The notes beneath the pieces are model-generated. The model was not told the DNA's origin and did not search any database. It worked only from the letters and a program-made list of their open reading frames with translations. A program made the position numbers and the translations under genes. Source: Anaerobaca lacustris (lineage in GTDB: Bacteria; Planctomycetota; Phycisphaerae; Sedimentisphaerales; Anaerobacaceae). Taken from it: a stretch of DNA of 64,000 nt. The stretch lies in assembly GCF_030012215.1 (NCBI RefSeq), contig NZ_JASCXX010000001.1, forward strand, positions 248,001-312,000, given 5' to 3'. Of this stretch, positions 43,253 through 52,387 are shown piece after piece; within the stretch, counting starts at the first letter, position 1; the number at the start of each line of letters is the position of its first letter.

Positions 43253-44503
43253 ATGCCGGTCTTTCAATATGTAGCGTTGGACTCCCAGGGTGTTGAGATC
43301 AAGGATGAGATCGAGGCCCTCAGCGAGAAGGAAGCCATCAGCAAGATCCGCAACATGGGGTACTTCCCCACGCGGGTCAAGTCGAAGGCGGCGACCAGGC
43401 AGGTGGGCAAAGCGGCGGCCAAGCCGCGGAGTCGGCGCGGAGCCAGGGCGAAGGTGAAGGTCAAGTACGTGACGGAGTTCGCTCGGCAGCTTTCGACGCT
43501 TCAGGACGCGGGCCTGCCGATCCTTCGGTCGCTTCGCATTCTGGAAGAGCAGCAGAAATCGGGTGCGTTCAAGCGAATCATCGGCTATGTGGCGGACGAC
43601 ATCGAGGGCGGCTCGACGCTGTCGGAGGCGATGGGCAAATACGGGCGGTGCTTCGATCGTCTGTTCGTGAACATGGTGGCCGCCGGTGAGTCCGGTGGTG
43701 TGCTCGACCTGATTCTCGCGCGTATCGCCGACTTCAAGGAAAAGGCGATCCGCCTGAAGGGCCGCGTCAAGAGCGCCATGATCTACCCGATCGTGGTGCT
43801 TGCGGCGGCGTTCCTGATCGTGCTGGGCCTGATGATGTTCGTGATTCCGCAGTTCAGCTCGGTGCTGGAAGAGATGGTCGGCGGCAAACTGAACCCGGTC
43901 ACGACGACGGTGCTGGGGATCAGCGGATGGATTGCCTTCCGGTATGGCTGGGCCTGGATGATTGGGGTGCCGATCGCCACCATCATTGCCATTCAGTTTG
44001 CCCGCCGGTTCCAGCCGGTACGCTACGTCCTGGACGGCGTCAACCTGCGGCTGCCCGTGATCGGCCAGTTGTCCAGCAAGGTGTCGATCACCCGATGGAC
44101 CCGGACCCTTGGAACGTTGATCAGCGCCGGCGTGCCGATTCTCGACGCGATCAACGTGACGCGAGAAACGGCCGGCAACGAAGTCTACGCCAAGCTGTTG
44201 GGCAATATCCACAACTCCATCCGCCAGGGGGACACCTTTGCGGCGCCCCTTCGCCAATCCAAGACCATCGATATGCTCGTCAGCAACATGGTGGCGGTAG
44301 GGGAAGAAACCGGAGACCTGGACAAGATGCTGCTGAAGGTGGCCGACAACTACGACGAGCAGGTCGACGTGCTCGTCGGCGGCCTGATGTCCATGCTCGA
44401 GCCGATCATGATCATCGTGCTCGGCAGCATTGTCATGGTGATCGTGCTGGCGGTGTTCCTGCCGATGATTCAGGTCATCACCAGCTTAAGTGCCGCCGGC
44501 TGA
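43253..44503 (+). CDS. gspF: Type II secretion/pilus inner-membrane platform protein GspF/PilC
   Basis: The 416-residue polytopic membrane protein is the platform on which the ATPase turns. Two copies of the F domain are seen: FARQLSTLQDAGLPILRSLRILEEQ near residue 80 and WTRTLGTLISAGVPILDAINVTRE near 283. Three membrane helices follow the usual places (about 178-205, 226-246 and 380-405). The N-terminal MPVFQYVALDSQGVEIKDEIEA is typical. It is the only platform gene in the window, so both ATPases may share it. Confidence 0.93.
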   Translation: MPVFQYVALDSQGVEIKDEIEALSEKEAISKIRNMGYFPTRVKSKAATRQVGKAAAKPRSRRGARAKVKVKYVTEFARQLSTLQDAGLPILRSLRILEEQQKSGAFKRIIGYVADDIEGGSTLSEAMGKYGRCFDRLFVNMVAAGESGGVLDLILARIADFKEKAIRLKGRVKSAMIYPIVVLAAAFLIVLGLMMFVIPQFSSVLEEMVGGKLNPVTTTVLGISGWIAFRYGWAWMIGVPIATIIAIQFARRFQPVRYVLDGVNLRLPVIGQLSSKVSITRWTRTLGTLISAGVPILDAINVTRETAGNEVYAKLLGNIHNSIRQGDTFAAPLRQSKTIDMLVSNMVAVGEETGDLDKMLLKVADNYDEQVDVLVGGLMSMLEPIMIIVLGSIVMVIVLAVFLPMIQVITSLSAAG

Positions 44504-44555
44504 CCGGCCCCACCGATGAGATTGAAGCAATCATGGATCTTACAAGGAGAATGAA

Positions 44556-45440
44556 ATGAAACCAGTCGCCAACCCAGCCAGAACGCATCGAGCGTTCACG
44601 ATCGTCGAGCTGCTGACCGTGATGAGCATCATCGTCGTCCTGATCGGCCTGCTCGTTCCGGCCTTGAACAAGGTCCGGCAGTATGCCACGGGCGTCCGAC
44701 AGATGGCGCAGCTCCAAAGCATCGCTGTGGGCATTGAATTGTTCAGCAACGAATTCAGCGGGTATCCGGATTCGGGGGCGCTCGATTCGGATGGGGCGGC
44801 CTATTGCGGCGCGATGAAGCTGTCGGAAGCCATCATGGGCAGGGACCTGCTCGGCGTCCACTCGAACTCGGCCTTCCGACGCAGCGGCCTGGACAGCACG
44901 GGCAGTCTGCAACTGTATCCTCCGAATCCCTCGGCGTCCAACCTCTCGGCGAGAAAGGGGCCGTACCTGCAGGCGGAGAACGCCAATGCCTATCGGCTCG
45001 AATCGATTTACGGGAGCAATGTCGGTTCGTTCCTTCCGTCGGTCTTCGTTCTCTGCGACGTGTTCGAGCGGAACATGGCCTCGGGGCAGAAGACGGGCAT
45101 GCCGATTTTGTACTACAAGGCCAACACGGCCAACAACCTCCATGACCCGAACGTGGCGTCTTCCATGACGGCCACGGACAGCCGAGGGAACATCTACAAT
45201 TACTACGACAATCAGGCCCTCATCGCTCTGGGCAAGCCCTGGGAGTCGTCGGGCGCTGGTCAGACTCCCCACAATCTGGCAGACCCGCTGCGGTTCTACC
45301 GAAATACGCGCAGCGAGAAGATCATTACTACGGCCCGGCCGTACAGGCCCGATTCGTACATCCTGATCTCCGCCGGCCCGGACGGCGAATACGGCACCGC
45401 CGACGATATCTGCAACTTCTCCTGGAAGTACAGGGAGTAG
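44556..45440 (+). CDS. Pseudopilin with GspG-like C-terminal loop (copy 1)
   Basis: The 294-residue protein has a prepilin leader HRA, cleavage, FTIVELLTVMSIIVVLIGLLVPAL with Glu at +5. The C-terminus SYILISAGPDGEYGTADDI matches the calcium-binding loop of the major pseudopilin GspG in layout, though the protein is twice the usual GspG length. It is a clear relative of the next gene (shared motifs KLSEAIMGRDLLG, RKGPYL/RRSRYL and the same tail). AAGGAG lies six bases before ATG 44556. Confidence 0.88.
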   Translation: MKPVANPARTHRAFTIVELLTVMSIIVVLIGLLVPALNKVRQYATGVRQMAQLQSIAVGIELFSNEFSGYPDSGALDSDGAAYCGAMKLSEAIMGRDLLGVHSNSAFRRSGLDSTGSLQLYPPNPSASNLSARKGPYLQAENANAYRLESIYGSNVGSFLPSVFVLCDVFERNMASGQKTGMPILYYKANTANNLHDPNVASSMTATDSRGNIYNYYDNQALIALGKPWESSGAGQTPHNLADPLRFYRNTRSEKIITTARPYRPDSYILISAGPDGEYGTADDICNFSWKYRE

Positions 45441-45554
45441 CGTTCGATGGGCCGACACCCCTGGGCCCGCTGCCGAGGCGGCATTCGTTGCGACCGCCGG
45501 TGCGAGTCGAGAGGGTCATCTGACAGGAACCGTCGGTATTGAAAGAGGACGATC

Positions 45555-46493
45555 GTGAAAGCCAAAAGGTCAGGTTTGACACTCGTGGAAATTCTCGTGG
45601 TCGTGGGCGTGATCGCCATTCTCGCGGGGATGCTTCTGCCGGCCGTCAGCATGGTCAGGAAAACGGCGCGAGAGGCCAAGCAGAAGGTGCAGTTCACCGC
45701 CATCGATCTTGCCCTGGCGACCTTCAAGAACGACCATGGCGACTATCCGCCCTCCGACCGCTACTCGTGGCTGGCCGATACGCAACAGACGGAGAATTCT
45801 TCCGGCGCCCAGAAACTCGCCGAAGCCCTGCTCGGTTGGGATCTGCTGGGTTTCCATCCGGATTCGGGCTGGCGCGCCGATGGGACGAACCGATGGCCGT
45901 ACCGCGTTGGGACGACGACCCATGCGGCCGGGACCTATTTCCTCTACGATCGAACGGTCGAGCACGACATGAACAAGAGGAGGTCCCGTTATCTGGATAT
46001 CGACACGTCCAATGCCGTGCGACTGGGCATTACAGGTGCACATGACGGGTTGTTCAATCTCGGGGCGGTCGGCGGACCGTTGGCCTCGGCGGCCGGGACC
46101 TTCGTTCTGGGCGATGCCTTCGGCAAGGGAAAAGAGGTGGTGCTGCCCGACGGTACGCGAAGAAGGGCCGGCTTGCCCGTGCTCTACTACCGTGCCAATT
46201 CCTCCGCCAGGATGCGAGAGGACGTCTACGACAGCCGCGACAACGATAACCTGGTTTACGCCAAAGAGCAGACGGACCTCGCGCAGCGAGGGACCCCGCC
46301 CGTCCGGGCCACGGGAGCCCACTGGAATCCCCTGGCCGGAACGGTGACGACGTTCTATGACTACATTACCGATTGGCGGGCCTCGACGACGGCCTTCCAC
46401 GTCCCCCACAAGCCCGATTCTTATATCCTGATCTCTGCGGGCAACGACGGGTTCTATGGCACGGACGACGACATCTGTAATTTCTCGCGATAG
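45555..46493 (+). CDS. Pseudopilin with GspG-like C-terminal loop (copy 2)
   Basis: The 312-residue protein begins with GTG (GAGG six bases upstream) and a leader KRSG, cleavage, LTLVEILVVVGVIAILAGMLLPAV. Like the preceding gene it contains KLAEALLGWDLLGFHPDSGW and ends SYILISAGNDGFYGTDDDI. It probably arose by duplication of its neighbour. Which of the three G-like proteins forms the main filament cannot be read from sequence. Confidence 0.88.
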   Translation: MKAKRSGLTLVEILVVVGVIAILAGMLLPAVSMVRKTAREAKQKVQFTAIDLALATFKNDHGDYPPSDRYSWLADTQQTENSSGAQKLAEALLGWDLLGFHPDSGWRADGTNRWPYRVGTTTHAAGTYFLYDRTVEHDMNKRRSRYLDIDTSNAVRLGITGAHDGLFNLGAVGGPLASAAGTFVLGDAFGKGKEVVLPDGTRRRAGLPVLYYRANSSARMREDVYDSRDNDNLVYAKEQTDLAQRGTPPVRATGAHWNPLAGTVTTFYDYITDWRASTTAFHVPHKPDSYILISAGNDGFYGTDDDICNFSR

Positions 46494-46529
46494 GTCCGCC
46501 GCCCGTTTCGCCGGCGGCGCCTTTGCGCT

Positions 46530-47012
46530 ATGACGAATGCAAGACGACATTTCGGATTGAGTCTCATTGAGATGCTGGTGGTCGTGGCCATCGTTGTGTT
46601 GGTGGCCTCTCTGGCGGTTACGCTGACACTCCGGATGACCAACCAGGCGAAGGAACGGGAGCTGTCGAGCATCTTCGCACTGCTCAAGACGGCGTTGCAG
46701 GACTATTACGAAGAAACAGGCGCGTTCCCGGTGCAGCCTGAATTGGACTTTGCCAATGCCGACGCACACATGGAACGGCTGTACGAGCGGCTGATGGCCG
46801 AGCCGGCTTCGCGCCGTGTGCTGACTCATCTGGCGGGTTTGCCCGCCAAGAGCGATCGGTCCGGCAGGGACGATGTGGCCCGGATTCGCGACCCATGGGG
46901 AACCGTGCTCGATTATCGATATGGACCGGACGACGATTTTCCCGAGTTGCTCTCCGCCGGGCCGGATCGGCAGTTCGGGACCGAGGACGACATCAGCAGT
47001 CGGACCGGTTGA
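46530..47012 (+). CDS. GspG-like pseudopilin
   Basis: At 160 residues this is closest to the standard GspG size. Leader RRHFG, cleavage, LSLIEMLVVVAIVVLVASLAV; a typical helix with ALQDYYEETGAFPVQPE; then RIRDPWGTVLDYRYG and the calcium-loop-like ELLSAGPDRQFGTEDDI. The D-P-W-G and SAG-D patterns are the GspG family hallmarks. No clear ribosome site precedes ATG 46530. Confidence 0.88.
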   Translation: MTNARRHFGLSLIEMLVVVAIVVLVASLAVTLTLRMTNQAKERELSSIFALLKTALQDYYEETGAFPVQPELDFANADAHMERLYERLMAEPASRRVLTHLAGLPAKSDRSGRDDVARIRDPWGTVLDYRYGPDDDFPELLSAGPDRQFGTEDDISSRTG

Positions 47013-47101
47013 CGCAGCGACGCGTGAGAAGGGCACTTTGTTGACGCCGGCGAGCCGCAAAAGGTGTCTGCCTGGAAGAGGCAGACAGGGGCACGCTCGA
47101 T

Positions 47102-47968
47102 ATGAAACCGAAGCTTATGGATTGCCGAGCACACAACAAGAGCGGATTGACGCTGATCGAGATGACGTTGGTGATCGCGACCATCGTGCTGTTGGCGGGT
47201 TTCGGTCTCCCGGCTGTGCGGGCCCTGGTCAAGTCATTCGAGTCCCAGAGCGGCGCCCGGAGCATGATCGGTGCGGCCCTGGGTTCGGCGCGCGCGATGG
47301 CGGTGCGGAATCAGAGGTATACCGGCGTGCGATTCCAGAAATTGTGCCGCTCGAAAGACCCATCGGACCCGCTGAGCGGTCTGATGGACGCGCCGCAGTA
47401 CATGATCTTCATCGTGCACGAGGAGCCGAAGGACATGGGGGGGCTGGCGGTCGGTTTCCGGGCGGTGGAAGGCCTGGAACCGGTGAAGCTGCCCGAGAGC
47501 ATCGGCGTCATGGACATCAGCCGGATCGCCTCGGATGGTGACATCGACGAGGCCCACGAGCTGAACGACGCGTTGACGTTCTCGATCATCTTCTCGCCCT
47601 CGGGCAAGCTGCTGTTGCGTGAGGTTCGTGTGCGCAACCGAGACGGTTACGTGCTTCCAAGCAATGAAAGCGGTTCGAGCAAGGTGTCGCTGGACCAGGT
47701 TTTCAACTCGGCTGTCAACATCACGACGTACGGACGGGGGATGTTCCTTCAGGACGACTATTCCGTGCGCAATCCATCGCCCGGCAACGCGGTGGACTAT
47801 GGGCTGGGCAAGGAGATGAGCCGCACCGGTTTCGTCGTATACGATCGTCAGCGGTTCGCCGATTCGTTCCGCAGGAAAGTTGCCTGGTCCGAGTATCTGT
47901 CGAAGCTGTCGGGCGACGAGGTGGTTTACGTGAGCCCGCACACAGGGACGTTGGTTTTATCCGAGTGA
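47102..47968 (+). CDS. GspH-like minor pseudopilin
   Basis: The 288-residue protein has leader HNKSG, cleavage, LTLIEMTLVIATIVLLAGFGLPAV, followed by ARSMIGAALGSARAMAVRNQRYTGVRF, a pattern seen in GspH/FimT proteins, and a beta-rich C-terminal domain. It is longer than enteric GspH (about 170 residues). ATG 47102 is used; ATG 47117 is an alternative. The next gene begins ten bases after its stop. Confidence 0.82.
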   Translation: MKPKLMDCRAHNKSGLTLIEMTLVIATIVLLAGFGLPAVRALVKSFESQSGARSMIGAALGSARAMAVRNQRYTGVRFQKLCRSKDPSDPLSGLMDAPQYMIFIVHEEPKDMGGLAVGFRAVEGLEPVKLPESIGVMDISRIASDGDIDEAHELNDALTFSIIFSPSGKLLLREVRVRNRDGYVLPSNESGSSKVSLDQVFNSAVNITTYGRGMFLQDDYSVRNPSPGNAVDYGLGKEMSRTGFVVYDRQRFADSFRRKVAWSEYLSKLSGDEVVYVSPHTGTLVLSE

Positions 47969-47977
47969 TTGAGCGAT

Positions 47978-48757
47978 ATGGATAAGAGACCGCGACAACA
48001 TGGTTTCAGTCTCCTGGAGACGCTGCTGGCCGTCAGCACCCTGGCTGTCGGAATGGTGTTCATTGCCGGCACCTTCATGGGGGGCATCTACTTCACCTCG
48101 TTGTCGACGGAGCGGACCATTGCATCGGTGGCGGCCGATGAGGCCTTTGTGAAGGTGCGCCTGTATGGTCTGGACCTGGATGATCCGAATCTCAAGACCG
48201 ACGAGTTCATTGCCTACGATGAGCTGACGGCGATCCCGACCTTTGAGTTTCTCTACCCGTCGATCAACGGCGATGGTGTCGGGCAGTATTCCTGGACGGC
48301 CCTTTGCCGGCGCATGGACGGCGACAGTCGTCTGGTTCAGGTCACGGTCTTCGTCTGCCGCCACGCCGGGGCCGAGGCCAGGTATTGGGTGCCCGCCTCG
48401 GGCGGCTCGGCGACGTTCGAGCCGGGGCTTCTGCCTCGACCGCTGCGCATCACGGTCGTCCGGGAGACAGGTTCCGCCAGTGACGAGGTGTCGATTCCTC
48501 AGGTCGTCGGCTCCGGCGGGATCGACGAGAATGCGTTTGCCGGCGAGGGAGCCGTGCTTCTGGACGATGAGACGGGGCAGGTGTATCGAGTGCTCCAGCG
48601 GTACCGGGAGCCGTCGAACCGAGTCCAGCTCGACCGACCCTGGACCGGGCCCGATATCGGGGCCTCGACGGGAGCGGACGTTTGGGTCGTTCCGCGACCG
48701 GTCGCGGGTGGACGAAATCCTCTCGTGCGAGTCTTCCAGCAAGTCGTGAGGTTTTAG
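47978..48757 (+). CDS. GspI-like minor pseudopilin
   Basis: The 259-residue protein has leader RPRQHG, cleavage, FSLLETLLAVSTLAVGMVFIAGTF. F-S-L-L-E is the usual GspI/PilV type motif. The rest is beta-rich without cysteines in a recognisable pattern. ATG 47978 is preferred to the TTG at 47969. It lies between the H-like and J-like genes, the normal order of type II secretion operons. Confidence 0.8.
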   Translation: MDKRPRQHGFSLLETLLAVSTLAVGMVFIAGTFMGGIYFTSLSTERTIASVAADEAFVKVRLYGLDLDDPNLKTDEFIAYDELTAIPTFEFLYPSINGDGVGQYSWTALCRRMDGDSRLVQVTVFVCRHAGAEARYWVPASGGSATFEPGLLPRPLRITVVRETGSASDEVSIPQVVGSGGIDENAFAGEGAVLLDDETGQVYRVLQRYREPSNRVQLDRPWTGPDIGASTGADVWVVPRPVAGGRNPLVRVFQQVVRF

Positions 48758-48766
48758 AGCGATAGG

Positions 48767-49834
48767 ATGCGAAAAGCCTTTACATTGATCGAACTGGTGG
48801 TGGCGCTGGGCATTCTGGCGGTGGTCCTGTCGTTCGCGGGCGTGATTTTCCGTGTGAGCATCGATTCACACCGGATCGCCCTGGCAAACGCGGAGATCAT
48901 GCAGAAGCTGCGCGTGATCGCCGAGCAGCTCGATACCGACTTTCGAGGGCTCCGCCGAGACGGTGACATCTTCATCATCTGGGACGCGGCGCGCAAGTCC
49001 GAGTACAGGGGCGCCAACGCCAACGATCCGGCGGCGTTCGAACGCTTCGACCGGATGATGTTCTTCACAACCGGGGACTTCCAGGCGTACAAGGCCGATC
49101 CTCCCGTCCGGGGCAACGTGGCGAGGGTATGCTACAGTCTGGTCAGCCGCCCGGCCGACAATGCGGCTGGACGCCTCAAGCCACAACGGCAGGAGCCGGT
49201 CAATCGAATGCTGGCGCGAACGGTGCACGTTCTCGTGCCTGCGGCCGCTGCCGCCGACAGGCTCGATACGCGGTCTTTCACGGATGAGCAATGGCGCGAA
49301 TGGAGCAGCAGTCTCGAATACGACAACATCTCGCTGCAGGAATGGATGCAGATCCCTCGGGCCGAGAAGATCGACATTCTCTCGGTGATCGGCGACGTTA
49401 CGATTGCCGGCGACACCCAGAGCACGACGAGCGAGGCCGCCCGCGGCGTGGTGATCGATCTGACGCAGCCCGACCCTGTGCACGCGCTGCTGTGCGAAGG
49501 GGTGGGGCAGTTTGCCGTCCAGGGATGGAGCGACGCCGAGCAACGGTGGATCCCGCAGGTCAACCCGAACGGCGATGAGCGTCTGGAGGACGATTCCGAC
49601 TTCCTGCTGGAGGGCGGCGATCTTCATCCCGAGCACAAGCCGGGCGTCTGGTATCCGCACGGCGCGCTGACGCTGCGGAACATCACGTATCCCGCCTCGC
49701 AGATCGACGAGACGCATCTTCACGAAGTTCCCGGTCTGGGACGCGCGCTGAAATTCACCTTCACCCTGTACGACTCGAAAGGGGTTCTCGCGAGCGGCAG
49801 GACGTTCACGCACATTGTCTATCTGGACAACTGA
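48767..49834 (+). CDS. GspJ-like minor pseudopilin
   Basis: The 355-residue protein starts with a very short leader MRKA, cleavage, FTLIELVVALGILAVVLSFAGVIF, then the GspJ-type helix IMQKLRVIAEQLDTDFRGLRRDGDIF. It is longer than typical GspJ (about 200 residues), with an extra beta region. Its stop codon overlaps the ATG of the K-like gene (TGATG), so the two are translationally coupled. Confidence 0.83.
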   Translation: MRKAFTLIELVVALGILAVVLSFAGVIFRVSIDSHRIALANAEIMQKLRVIAEQLDTDFRGLRRDGDIFIIWDAARKSEYRGANANDPAAFERFDRMMFFTTGDFQAYKADPPVRGNVARVCYSLVSRPADNAAGRLKPQRQEPVNRMLARTVHVLVPAAAAADRLDTRSFTDEQWREWSSSLEYDNISLQEWMQIPRAEKIDILSVIGDVTIAGDTQSTTSEAARGVVIDLTQPDPVHALLCEGVGQFAVQGWSDAEQRWIPQVNPNGDERLEDDSDFLLEGGDLHPEHKPGVWYPHGALTLRNITYPASQIDETHLHEVPGLGRALKFTFTLYDSKGVLASGRTFTHIVYLDN

Positions 49835-52383
49835 TGGGATTACGGATGGCGGCACGGACTGGACAATCATCGGCGGGCTCTCCTCATGGCTCGGCGCTCA
49901 TCCTCACCGTGGTTCTCACGAGCCTCCTGGCCATCGTGGGCGTGCTGTTCATTATGACGGCGCGGATCGATCGGATGGCCACGTCGGCGGCCATGGAGAA
50001 TCAGCAGCTCAGCCTGGCGGTCGATACGGTCGTGGCCCAGATCAGCGAGATTCTGGCGGCCGATACGCCCGGCGTTTCGGACCGCTCGGTGTACTACGAT
50101 TTTCCGGATGTCAACAACCCGTGGCTGGCGGAGCTGGAGCCGTATCGATCCGGCTCCAACTACTACTGGCGGCAGATCAGCCGCGTTTCCGACGTCAACG
50201 AGGCCGATGTCCGAGATGTGCGCATCCGCGTCATGGGAAATCGTGACGTCATCGACGTCAACATGACCGGGACCAATGCCGACGCCGACGGGGACGGCGT
50301 GGGAGACGCCCGGTGGTTCGAGGTGCCCGGCATCATGTCGAGCAGGGGCCGGCCGATCTACGCCGCCGTGCGAATCATCGACAACGCCGGCATGCTGAAT
50401 CTCAACACCGGCTACTGGTTCGACCCGACCCGTTCCGACCCCAACAGCATCGACGGAAGCAGCGTGCAGCAGATCAATGTGGTGGCTCTGGCAGGGGGGC
50501 GTGGAGCTACGCAGGCGGACTTCCAGAGCTATGCCGCATCGCTTCTGGCCGAACGAAGGATCGATCCCACCGAGGATCTGGCCGGCTATGAGGATCGTGT
50601 GATCTGGAGCTATGGACGCCCGGACGCGAGCAACCCGTACCGGCTGTTCGATCTGTCGGATGAACTGGAGTTGCGATACCGTTTTCTGCTGAATCATTCC
50701 GGCGTCAACGCCCGCGCCGAGGCATGGGGACGATTCCAAGCCAACACGATCTCCACGCCCGTGGATTCCGCCGGCCAGGCGCTCGACCGATGGTTTGCGC
50801 GGGTCCGCGACGGCGGAGCGCTCGATCCCAACTACACGTATCGGCACATGGCCACCACGTACAACATGGATCGGATTCTCACACCCCGGCCTATCGAGGT
50901 TGGCTCCGTGACGTTGCGGAAGAAGGTCAACGTCAATACCTCCGACGAGAACACCATTCGTGACGCGATCGTTACGGCGCTGACTGCCGGTGGCCGGGAT
51001 CCGATGGTGATCAGTGCCGAGGCGGCCCAGATCGCGGCGAACCTGCGTGACTTCATCGACGACGACGATGAGGTCACGGCGATCGCCGGCCCCGGCACTT
51101 CGGGTGCGTTCTACTACGGTTTCGAGAGGCCCTGCATCTATATTTCCGAAGTCGCCTACCGCGGTGTCACAGGCGCGACGGGACTGGTCCATGCCTCGAC
51201 CGCCATCGAGCTTCACAAGCCCTATTTCGAGGACAGAGACCCCCAGGCCGGCCAATGGCGGCTCTTGATCGCCGACGACGAAGGGTCCAGGGAAGTGCCG
51301 ATCGAGTGGTCCGGGACGCGGCGATTCCACGTGATCCTGAACGAGGACCCAATGGCCGAGCTGTTCGATGACGGCGCCTTCTCCGATCCGGCGGAGCCGG
51401 ACGATGCGCTCCAGCGGTATGGGTACCGCCCCAATGCCTACCGCGCTCCCACCGCCCAGATCGATACCGATGGTTTCGGCGAGGGGGCCAGGATCTCGCT
51501 CCAGCGATGGGTGCGCCAGACCGATACCTGGATCACGGTCGATCACATGAGAGTGGGGACCGGCTGGATGGTTCCCGACCAGGGGGCCCGCAGTTTCCAG
51601 CGCGACGTCTCGCCGGGCAAGGGTGTTCGTCGCCTGTGGAGCCCCGCGGTGACGGCCCCGCCCGGACTGGGGCATGCGATCGGCAACTTCGTGGACCCAG
51701 ATGAAGGCGTCATTCAGGCCCATCCGGCCAACCGGCCTCTGAAGAACATCGGTGAGATTGGAATGATCTTTGCCACCAGCGCCTACGGCGTGACGCCGAC
51801 GGACACGGCGACGGGCGTTCTGGTCGATCTGGCCAAGGCGAGCTATGCCGAGTTGCTGAACTACCTGACCGTGATCGATCCTGCCGAACACGGTTTGCCG
51901 CCCGACGAGACGCGCATCATGGGACGGATCAACATCAACACGGCGCCCTGGTTCGCGATCGCCCAATTGCCGTGGATTCAGTACCAGGCCTCGGGCGAGC
52001 CGACCTTTGTACGGGCCCTGGCGATCGTGGACCATCGGGAGCGATACGGCGCCTTTCGCAGCGTCGGGGGGCTGCTGCAGATTCCCGAGATGCAGCAGTT
52101 GGGTTACGACGGGTTGGACAACCTGCACCAGGACAACCCGCGCGGGCCCGACCTGACGCCCGACAACGTTCGCGACGATCTGGAGGAGCGCGATCTGCTG
52201 TTTACGCGAATCAGCGACCTGGTGACGGTGCGCAGCGACGTGTTCACGGCGTACATCGTGGTCCGGATCGGCGTCAACGGGCCGCAGAAGCGAATGATGG
52301 CGATCCTCGACAGAAGTCAGACGAGCGAAGCGAATCCGCACGTGAGAGTCGTTGCACTGTACCCGGTGCCCGATCCGCGGTAG
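49834..52383 (+). CDS. GspK-like minor pseudopilin, extra-long
   Basis: The 849-residue protein caps the pseudopilin series. A leader ending SPHG is followed by SALILTVVLTSLLAIVGVLFIMTARI, which fits GspK: a small residue in place of the usual Glu at +5. It has repeated SAM-like helical segments, including KVNVNTSDENTI and GRININTAPWFAIAQLPWIQ. The N-I-N-T-A/P patterns are typical of GspK helix-hairpin-helix repeats. It is more than twice the length of enteric GspK (about 330). In known systems K sits at the tip with I and J. The operon appears to end here; the inositol monophosphatase gene converges four bases later. Confidence 0.85.
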   Translation: MGLRMAARTGQSSAGSPHGSALILTVVLTSLLAIVGVLFIMTARIDRMATSAAMENQQLSLAVDTVVAQISEILAADTPGVSDRSVYYDFPDVNNPWLAELEPYRSGSNYYWRQISRVSDVNEADVRDVRIRVMGNRDVIDVNMTGTNADADGDGVGDARWFEVPGIMSSRGRPIYAAVRIIDNAGMLNLNTGYWFDPTRSDPNSIDGSSVQQINVVALAGGRGATQADFQSYAASLLAERRIDPTEDLAGYEDRVIWSYGRPDASNPYRLFDLSDELELRYRFLLNHSGVNARAEAWGRFQANTISTPVDSAGQALDRWFARVRDGGALDPNYTYRHMATTYNMDRILTPRPIEVGSVTLRKKVNVNTSDENTIRDAIVTALTAGGRDPMVISAEAAQIAANLRDFIDDDDEVTAIAGPGTSGAFYYGFERPCIYISEVAYRGVTGATGLVHASTAIELHKPYFEDRDPQAGQWRLLIADDEGSREVPIEWSGTRRFHVILNEDPMAELFDDGAFSDPAEPDDALQRYGYRPNAYRAPTAQIDTDGFGEGARISLQRWVRQTDTWITVDHMRVGTGWMVPDQGARSFQRDVSPGKGVRRLWSPAVTAPPGLGHAIGNFVDPDEGVIQAHPANRPLKNIGEIGMIFATSAYGVTPTDTATGVLVDLAKASYAELLNYLTVIDPAEHGLPPDETRIMGRININTAPWFAIAQLPWIQYQASGEPTFVRALAIVDHRERYGAFRSVGGLLQIPEMQQLGYDGLDNLHQDNPRGPDLTPDNVRDDLEERDLLFTRISDLVTVRSDVFTAYIVVRIGVNGPQKRMMAILDRSQTSEANPHVRVVALYPVPDPR

Positions 52384-52387
52384 GCTC

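Noticed and set aside
41387-44257. 956-residue minus-strand open frame
   Set aside because: It runs antisense across gspE and gspF, both certain genes, and has the composition of a shadow frame.
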